A program made the translations under genes and the position numbers. Of a stretch of 9,870 nucleotides of DNA, positions 1 to 6,900 are shown one piece after another (the stretch's first letter is position 1; each line of letters starts with the position of its first letter). The stretch comes from Flavobacteriales bacterium (lineage in GTDB: Bacteria; Bacteroidota; Bacteroidia; Flavobacteriales; BACL11). Below the pieces are notes generated by a model. The model was not told where the DNA came from and did not search any database. It saw only the letters and a program-made list of their open reading frames with translations. Where the stretch lies: assembly GCA_018695965.1 (NCBI GenBank), contig JABHQB010000109.1, forward strand, positions 1 to 9,870. Direction: 5' to 3'.

Positions 1-804
1 ACATCAAGTTCTGTTTGGAACTGGTTATTTTCGAAAGAATCTGTCATTATCACAAATATGGATGGCTTAGAGTGGAAAAGAAGTAAATATTCAAAATTAG
101 TTCAGAGATTCCTGCTTTATGCGGAAAGATTAGCGGTGAAATATAGCGATTATCTTATTTCAGATTCAGTTGGAATTCAAAAGTATTTAAAGAAAAAATA
201 TTCAGTAGATTCAAAGTATATTCCATATGGAGCAAATCTTATTTCAGATATGGATAATAGTATCCTGAAAGAGAATAATCTTATTAATAATAGTTATAAT
301 ATGTTAATTGCTAGGATAGAACCAGAGAATAGTATTGAAACTATATTACAATCAGTTTTAGAATCTGATACAAAAAGAAAATTTTTGGTGATTGGGAATA
401 CTCAGAATAAATATGGACAATACATAAAACAGAAATTTAATGATGATAGAATAATATATTTAGGATATGTTTCTGGCATTAAGAAATTAGATACTCTTAG
501 AAAGAATTCAAATCTTTATTTTCATGGGCATACTGTTGGAGGAACAAATCCATCCTTATTAGAGGCAATGAGTTCTCATGCATTAATTTGTGCTCATGAT
601 AATGAATTTAATAAAGCCATTCTGGGAAATGATGCTTTTTACTTTAGCTGTAAGAAGTGTATTATTCCTTTATTAAATCAGTCAGAAATAATTGAAAGAA
701 ATAATTTTATATCTAATAATGTTGAGAAAATAAGACAAAATTACTCCTGGGAGAAAGTAATTTCTGATTATGAGAGTTATTTAATTTCTTCTTTAAAAGA
801 ATAA
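1..804 (+). CDS. DUF1972-type glycosyltransferase (family GT4-like), 5'-truncated by window
   Basis: The reading frame is open from base 1 to the stop at 802-804 (267 visible residues), so the ATG at 58 is an internal methionine. Codons before it (ending VIITNM) run straight into the conserved DGLEWKR motif (visible residues 21-27), typical of the DUF1972 N-terminal half of rhamnosyl/glucosyl-type transferases of capsule and O-antigen clusters. The C-terminal half has ARIEPEN (104-110) and HGHTVGGTNPSLLEAM (175-190), the nucleotide-sugar binding loop with its conserved glutamate (E188). Full-length relatives are usually around 360-400 residues, so roughly 100 are missing upstream. The protein is expected to act at the cytoplasmic face, transferring a sugar from a nucleotide donor onto a lipid-linked acceptor. 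The sugar cannot be told from sequence. The next gene, 31 bases downstream, is a repeat-unit initiating transferase, so the two are probably one operon. Confidence 0.9.
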   Translation, partial: TSSSVWNWLFSKESVIITNMDGLEWKRSKYSKLVQRFLLYAERLAVKYSDYLISDSVGIQKYLKKKYSVDSKYIPYGANLISDMDNSILKENNLINNSYNMLIARIEPENSIETILQSVLESDTKRKFLVIGNTQNKYGQYIKQKFNDDRIIYLGYVSGIKKLDTLRKNSNLYFHGHTVGGTNPSLLEAMSSHALICAHDNEFNKAILGNDAFYFSCKKCIIPLLNQSEIIERNNFISNNVEKIRQNYSWEKVISDYESYLISSLKE

Positions 805-835
805 TTCTAAGTATATTTGCTGAAAACCTTGAAAA

Positions 836-2227
836 ATGAGAAATACAGATAGAAAAATGTGGTTTTTCCTTGGTTCAGGAGATATTATCTTAATTAATTT
901 CGCATTTGTTTTAGCTTATTTCCTGAAATTTGATACAATTGAATTAAAAGATAACTATATTTTCTTGTTATTAGTTTTTAATTTTTCATGGATATTAGTT
1001 TCATCAATGTTTTCTCTTTATACTTTTTCTAGAGTAGACCATTTAGAACATATTGTATCTAATACTATAAAAGCAGGAGTTACACATGCATTAATAATTA
1101 CAGCATTATTATTTAGTATAAAAGCTTCCGAACAGTTTAGCAGGCAGTTAATATTATATACCTATATAATAGATTTTATTGTAGTAATTCTATGGAGGTT
1201 TATTGCATTGGCTTTTATTAAAAGATATAGAGTTTCTGGTTATAATTATCGGAGAGTTGTTTTGGTTGGCACTGGAATTGTATCGCATCAGATGTATAAA
1301 TTTTTTCAGTCATCACAATCTCATGGATTTAAGTTACTATCAGTTTTTTATTATCAGGAAGCTAAGAAACATTATGATTTTTCTAGTGTAGATTCTAAAG
1401 ATATATCTGAGTTAGAAGAATTCTGTATTGATAATAAAATAGATGAAATTTATTATGCTATGGGAATGAATGAAGATAATATGATTCATAATTTACTTTC
1501 TTTCTCAGATAAAAACATGATAAGATTAAGAATTTTGCCAGATTTCAGTTCTTTTCTCTTTAGAAAAATTCATGTTAATTTCTATGGTTCATTACCAGTA
1601 ATTACACTTAGAGATGAGCCTTTGCAGGATGAAATGAACAGAATGTATAAACGAATCTTTGATATTCTTTTTTCACTATCTGTTATCCTTTTTGTTTTTC
1701 CAATAGTATTTCCAATAATCGCTCTTATTATCAAATTAACATCAAAAGGTCCTGTGTTTTTTAAACAGATGAGATCAGGAGTTAATAATAAAGACTTTAT
1801 TTGTTATAAATTTCGTTCAATGGCTTTAAATAAAGATGCTGATGAACTTCAAGCTACAAGAAATGATATGAGGATTACTATGATTGGAAAGTTCATTAGA
1901 AAAACAAATATTGATGAATTTCCTCAATTTTTTAATGTGTTATTTGGTGATATGTCAATTGTTGGACCAAGGCCTCATATGATAAAACATACAGATGAAT
2001 ATTCAAAATTGATTGAAGATTATATGGTACGTCAGTTAGTAAAGCCTGGTATCACTGGAGCTGCTCAAGTTTATGGATTTAGAGGTGAGACAAAAACCAC
2101 TGAAGACATGAAAGATAGAGTAGAGTATGATATTTGGTATTTAGAGAATTGGTCTCTTTTACTTGATGTAAAATTGATCTCTTTAACAGTATGGAATATG
2201 ATAAAAGGGCAAAAAGAAGCTTTTTAA
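836..2227 (+). CDS. Undecaprenyl-phosphate sugar-1-phosphate transferase (WcaJ/exopolysaccharide polyprenyl glycosylphosphotransferase family)
   Basis: This 463-residue protein has the full architecture of the family. Four N-terminal hydrophobic segments (about 11-30, 41-62, 82-97, 106-128) are followed by a CoA-binding-3/Rossmann-like region with VVLVGTG (141-147). A membrane-associated helix (about 275-300) then leads into the bacterial sugar transferase catalytic domain. Visible catalytic-domain motifs are GPVFFKQ (305-311), YKFRSM (324-329), DEFPQFFN (360-367, containing the Asp-Glu pair), DMSIVGPRPH (372-381) and KPGITG (403-408). The family transfers a sugar phosphate from a UDP-sugar to undecaprenyl phosphate, the first committed step of exopolysaccharide or capsule assembly. 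WcaJ-like members with this long form often use UDP-glucose, but that is inference here. ATG 836 gives the normal N-terminus; ATG 857 is an alternative. No clear Shine-Dalgarno sequence is seen, as is usual in Bacteroidota. Its stop overlaps the stop of the convergent gene by 4 bases. Confidence 0.93.
   Translation: MRNTDRKMWFFLGSGDIILINFAFVLAYFLKFDTIELKDNYIFLLLVFNFSWILVSSMFSLYTFSRVDHLEHIVSNTIKAGVTHALIITALLFSIKASEQFSRQLILYTYIIDFIVVILWRFIALAFIKRYRVSGYNYRRVVLVGTGIVSHQMYKFFQSSQSHGFKLLSVFYYQEAKKHYDFSSVDSKDISELEEFCIDNKIDEIYYAMGMNEDNMIHNLLSFSDKNMIRLRILPDFSSFLFRKIHVNFYGSLPVITLRDEPLQDEMNRMYKRIFDILFSLSVILFVFPIVFPIIALIIKLTSKGPVFFKQMRSGVNNKDFICYKFRSMALNKDADELQATRNDMRITMIGKFIRKTNIDEFPQFFNVLFGDMSIVGPRPHMIKHTDEYSKLIEDYMVRQLVKPGITGAAQVYGFRGETKTTEDMKDRVEYDIWYLENWSLLLDVKLISLTVWNMIKGQKEAF
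2211..2225. terminator. Weak A/T hairpin at convergent gene ends
   Basis: AAAAAG-AAG-CTTTTT forms a 6-bp stem with a 3-base loop inside the last codons of the sugar transferase and next to the stop of the convergent TPR gene. It is flanked by short A/T runs on both sides. It could serve as a poor bidirectional terminator, but the stem has only one G-C pair, so chance is likely. There is no other terminator-like structure between the two convergent genes. Confidence 0.2.
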
Positions 2228-3858
2228 AGATCTATCTTATCTCCATCTTTATAAGCAACAATATAAGCATCTAGATAACCTTTCTTCTTCATTTCTTTTT
2301 GATATTCTATTGCTTCATCAAGAGTGAAATACATCCCAGAAAGATAAGCAGTAATTCTTTCGTTTATTGGTACAGTAATTAAATAGGGTTCATCAAACAT
2401 GTCTGCCGGAGCTTCATATTCTCCATATTTTCCCAAATGAATTCTAAATACATATTCGTTTTCAAGACCCATTTTTATTTGCTCTTCTCTATCAAAAGAA
2501 CGAATTAATTCATCTCTTCTTTTTTCGAATAATTTCTGATATTTCTCAGCTTTATTCTCATCACCTAGTTCTTTGTAAATATAGGATAAGTTTTGGTAAG
2601 GATTTAAGTAAAGTTTATCGTGCCTTATTGTCAGTTTAAATAATTTGATTGCATCTTTTAGAAACTTAGATTGTTTTGCTTTTGCAATCCATTTGTCAGA
2701 TCCAGGATTTAATCTGATTAACATTTTTGTGGAATAGTCATAATTTGCAACAGCCATATTATATGTCCAATCTCTTGATTTTTCAAGATCTTCTGAATCA
2801 AACAATTTATTTGTAATATTTCTAAGATTCCGTTTAACTTGACCTAATTTATTTTTCTCTCCATTACATAAATAAGCTATAGTAAGTTGACCTCTAGAGA
2901 AATTAAGTCCGTGATCTTTTATTTTAGCTCTCTTTAATGTCTTTTCCGCAAGTTTTAATTCTTCAATCGCATTATCGTAATTCTTTCTTGCAAGGGCATT
3001 CACTCCATTATTATATGCACCAACTCCTTCTTGTACAAGTTTCATTGATCTATCTTTAATTTGTGAAACTTTATTAAACTGAAGATTATCATCATCTTTT
3101 ACAATTTTAAGTGTTGTAATATCCGGCCTTACACCTTCAAAAATAAATTCTTGTAGATCTGATTTATCATCCTTATCTACTTTACCTTTTCTCTTGTTTC
3201 TCTGTTCTTTTCTTATTAGTCTTGATTCAGCAATTTCCATTTTATCCCTTACTTTATCTGCATTTGACTTATTCCCATTATTTCTGTGAATAGCTTCTAA
3301 AGTAATGTAGGACTGAAAATAGTTTTCATCTAGTCGAATAGCTAAGGTTAAGTTAGAAACAGCTGCGTCATATTCTTTTATCATGTTATTAGATATTGCA
3401 AGATTATACAACCATTCTTTTTCTTTTTCTATTTTAGAGGTAACCAGACTGATATATCTGCTTGCAACTGCAAAATCTTTTTCTTTACCTGAACTAGCAC
3501 AACAAAGAGCTTGATTAATATTTATGTAGTTGTAATCGTCTTGAGTTATTTTTGCTCTTTTATAACTCTTTCTAGCAAGTGAGAATCTTTCAATTGCTCC
3601 AGAGTAATTGTTATTTTTCATCATCTCTATTCCTTCACTGTATAGAGAGTTTCCTTCATTAAGTTTTTTTACTGAATTTTTTGACATGTCTTTTGTAGGG
3701 ACTAATTTCTCAACTCCAGAAATTACTTCCCATGTAAAAGGTTTCATATTATCTGAACGATTTAAACTATCGATTGTAACTTTTGCATTTAGTGAATTTA
3801 ATGATGTTAATACAGATATTACTAGAATTAGACTGAATTTTGATATTTTCTTAAACAT
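2224..3858 (-). CDS. Exported TPR-like protein with two homologous halves and a SPOR-like C-terminus
   Basis: The 544-residue product starts with a signal peptide (about residues 1-25, hydrophobic FSLILVISVLTSL, likely cleavage after LNA). Residues about 66-209 and 275-447 are two copies of the same helical module. NYSGAIERFSLARKSYKRAKI (from 84) matches NYDNAIEELKLAEKTLKRAKI (from 293), EWLYNLAISN matches DWTYNMAVAN, and each half ends in a TPR-like helix pair. A very basic linker (about 209-233) separates them. The C-terminus (about 467-540) resembles a SPOR domain: GMYFTLDEAIEYQKEMKKKG followed by a YLDAYIVAY strand. SPOR domains bind denuded peptidoglycan, and TPRs mediate protein contacts, so an envelope scaffold role is inferred. 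It lies 50 bases downstream of the giant secreted protein gene on the same strand, suggesting linked function, and has a promoter-like sequence of its own. I do not recognise a named orthologue. Confidence 0.85.
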   Translation of the reverse strand: MFKKISKFSLILVISVLTSLNSLNAKVTIDSLNRSDNMKPFTWEVISGVEKLVPTKDMSKNSVKKLNEGNSLYSEGIEMMKNNNYSGAIERFSLARKSYKRAKITQDDYNYININQALCCASSGKEKDFAVASRYISLVTSKIEKEKEWLYNLAISNNMIKEYDAAVSNLTLAIRLDENYFQSYITLEAIHRNNGNKSNADKVRDKMEIAESRLIRKEQRNKRKGKVDKDDKSDLQEFIFEGVRPDITTLKIVKDDDNLQFNKVSQIKDRSMKLVQEGVGAYNNGVNALARKNYDNAIEELKLAEKTLKRAKIKDHGLNFSRGQLTIAYLCNGEKNKLGQVKRNLRNITNKLFDSEDLEKSRDWTYNMAVANYDYSTKMLIRLNPGSDKWIAKAKQSKFLKDAIKLFKLTIRHDKLYLNPYQNLSYIYKELGDENKAEKYQKLFEKRRDELIRSFDREEQIKMGLENEYVFRIHLGKYGEYEAPADMFDEPYLITVPINERITAYLSGMYFTLDEAIEYQKEMKKKGYLDAYIVAYKDGDKIDL

Positions 3859-3885
3859 ATTTTTAAGTTTCTAATTTATATTTGC

Positions 3886-3918
3886 CAAATTAAGTATTTA
3901 TTTTTAATTTATTGCAAA
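3886..3918 (-). promoter_or_regulatory. Candidate Bacteroidota-type promoter of the TPR/SPOR gene
   Basis: On the minus strand TTTG (3918-3915) is followed by 21 bases and then TTAATTTG (3893-3886), a 7-of-8 match to the TAnnTTTG -7 box. This spacing is normal for the Bacteroidota housekeeping promoter. A start near 3880 would leave a leader of about 20 bases before the ATG at 3858. The upstream box lies inside the last codons of the giant protein gene, so this promoter would fire from within its 3' end. Confidence 0.45.
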
Positions 3919-6900
3919 ATGATTTTGTGGTTAATAATAGTTTGATTGTTAATAAGTTGAATTAGATAAATTCCTTTTGAAAAATTAGACATATTTATTT
4001 TTTCAAAGTTATCGTTAAAAAGTTTATAATCAATAGTTTCAACAACTTCTCCGAAAACATTTAATATATTAATGTCTGAATCTATTTTTACTTTTGATTC
4101 AATAGTAATCCATGAATCTGTGGGGTTTGGATAGACATTTAGATGAGAACTTATATCTTCAACAGCGTCAATAATAATATTAAATTCTTTTACCTCTGAT
4201 TCCCCATTACATCCGTTATTATCCATAACTTTAACAGAATAGTATCCACTAGTAGTAGGAGTGTAGTTTTGTGACGTTGCTCCTAGAATATTATTTCCAT
4301 TTTCATCTATCCATTGATAAGAAAGGAAACCTGGAGTAGCTTCTAATGTAGTTCCGTTTATAGTAATCATAACAATCACAGGGTTGTTTAGTTCCGTAAT
4401 AATTACAGAATTTGTAGCTAAACAATTGTTATCATCAGTTACTATAATATTTACTAGTCCTGCAGCGAGTCCAGTTATATTTTGTGTTGTCTCTCCATTA
4501 CTCCATAAGTATGTGTATGGGCTAGTCCCTCCAGAAACAGAATCTACCCATGCAGATCCATTACTATCTCCATAACAGATTATATCTGTTGAATTTAATA
4601 TTACAGACAAACTGTCTGGTTCAGTAATTCTTAGCATAATAGAATCAGTACAACCATTTGCATCCATAATTATATATCGTGATATGCCAGCAGTTAAATT
4701 TGAGAATATATTACTACTTTGAAATGATTGTCCATTATTATCATCATAAGAATATGGTGAAACTCCTCCTCCTCCTGTATCCACATTAATTTCAATTGAT
4801 CCATCTGTTAATCCATAACAACTAATATCAGTGATTTTGGCTGAGATATTCATAGAATCATTTTGAATAATCAGAACAGAATCAGAAATAGAACATAAAT
4901 TAAAGTCAGTCACATTAATATAATGAACTCCTGCAGACAAGTTAGCGCTAGTAGATGAAGAATTATTATCCCAAAGATAAGTATATGGTAAAATTCCTCC
5001 ATAAGTAAAGGCAGACGCTTGAGCTGTACCTCCATAACAAAGAGCAGTATCTGCACTTGTAATGATTTGCAATTGCGTTGGTTGATCAACAACAATCGTA
5101 GTATTAACTGAACTTGTAGTATCTGAGAGAGTCAATTCATAAGTTCCTGCACATAAACTATCTAAATCTTGATCTGTAGAACTAAATCCATTTGGACCTG
5201 TCCAATCATAAAAGTACACTGAATCTCCACCATTTGCTGTAATATTAATTTGTCCATTACACTCTCCAAAACAAAGTACATTGACTATCGCATCAATAGA
5301 AAGATTAAGTGATGGAGGTTGATCTACGAAAATTGGACTAGAAGAATTAGAACAATTTAGTGAATCAGTAACAATAATAATGTAATAACCATAATATAGT
5401 GATGAAATATCATCAGTGTTCGAGGAATATGCATTAGGACCACTCCAATTATAGGTGTAGTTGCCAACCCCACCATTTGATGAAGTATAGATTTCCCCGT
5501 CATTTCCATTATAAACACTAACATCTATAATAGAGTCGGTAATAATTGTAATCTCAGATGGTTCCGTAATAGTAACGGACCCTGAATCTATACATAGGTT
5601 AGAGTCGGTTACTATATAAGTATATGTCCCTGAGGAAAGAGTCATAGGGTTGTTTCCTCCCCAGTTTTCAATTAATGTTCCAGTACCACCACTTAATGTA
5701 AGTATAGCTGTTCCATTATCCCCTCCATTACAACTTACGTTTGTAGCAGATAATGTAGCAATTATTAGGGTAGGTTCTGTAATAGTAACAGATCCTGAAT
5801 TTACACATTGATTAGCATCAGTGATTGTATAATCATAATCAGAAGCACTTAAAATATAGATATCCTCTGCAACATTAAAATACCCATTTGCACCTGTCCA
5901 TGTTGTAGTGTAATTCCCAGTTCCTCCAACAATACTTAAATCTATAAAACCATCATTTTCTCCATTGCATGAAATATTATATCCATTATAATCTGAAATA
6001 GTAGCAGTTGCCGAGATGATAGATGGTTCTGTTATAGTAATTGTATCAAAATGAAAACAACCATTTATATCCATTACAGAATAAGGATAAACTCCTGCAG
6101 GCACCCCAACTGGAGTAACAAACGTATTTAATCCATTAGGTAGTGGGTAAATGTAAGTTGTCCAACTTAATAAATAATCTGTTACACCTCCACTAAATAT
6201 CACTGTGGCTGAACCGGTACTATCTCCATTACAAAGAACATTTGTAGTTGAGTAAACTGAGGAAAGTTCAGATGGTTCATTTAAAGTAATGCTATCAACT
6301 AAAGAGCATCCAATAGAATCAGTTATGGTAACAGAATACGGACCAGATGATAAGTTTGAAATGTTTTGAATAGTATCTCCATTAGACCAAGAGTAAGTTA
6401 TATTTCCATTACCTCCAGTAGCACTTGCAATAACACTACCAGTACTGTTTCCAAAACAATCAATGTTATATCCATTATTTGAAGGAGCACTTAAAGATAA
6501 TGACAAATTGTTTGAGGGCTGATTTACTGTAGTACTATTAGTGTCATTACATCCGTTTGAATCTGTAATTACTACAGAATAATTTCCAGATGGAAGATTG
6601 GCAATATCCTCAGTTGTATCATTATTATTCCAAAGATAAGTATAGGGTAAGGTTCCTCCAATAACTGTTAAATCAACACTACCATTTGTAATTAAACAAG
6701 ATGTTAAATGATGAGGTGATATTATTGAACTTAATGCTGTAGTAGGTTCTGTTATCGTGATAGTTTCTGTTGTTGTACATCCATTTGTATCTGTAACTAA
6801 CACAATATATGATCCAGCAGATAAACCACTTAGGTCTTCAGTATTATATGGTCCACCAGGTCCTGTCCATGCAAAGGTATATGGTGAGGTTCCTCCGTTC

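Noticed and set aside
58..804. Glycosyltransferase starting at ATG 58
   Set aside because: The frame is open to base 1 and the residues just before this methionine belong to the conserved DUF1972 region, so the gene begins outside the window.
1203..1391. A 62-codon + strand frame inside the sugar transferase gene
   Set aside because: Out of phase within a gene with complete family motifs. It is a shadow.
3608..3874. An 88-codon + strand frame over the start of the TPR gene
   Set aside because: Antisense to the signal peptide and first helices of a well-supported gene, with no motif.
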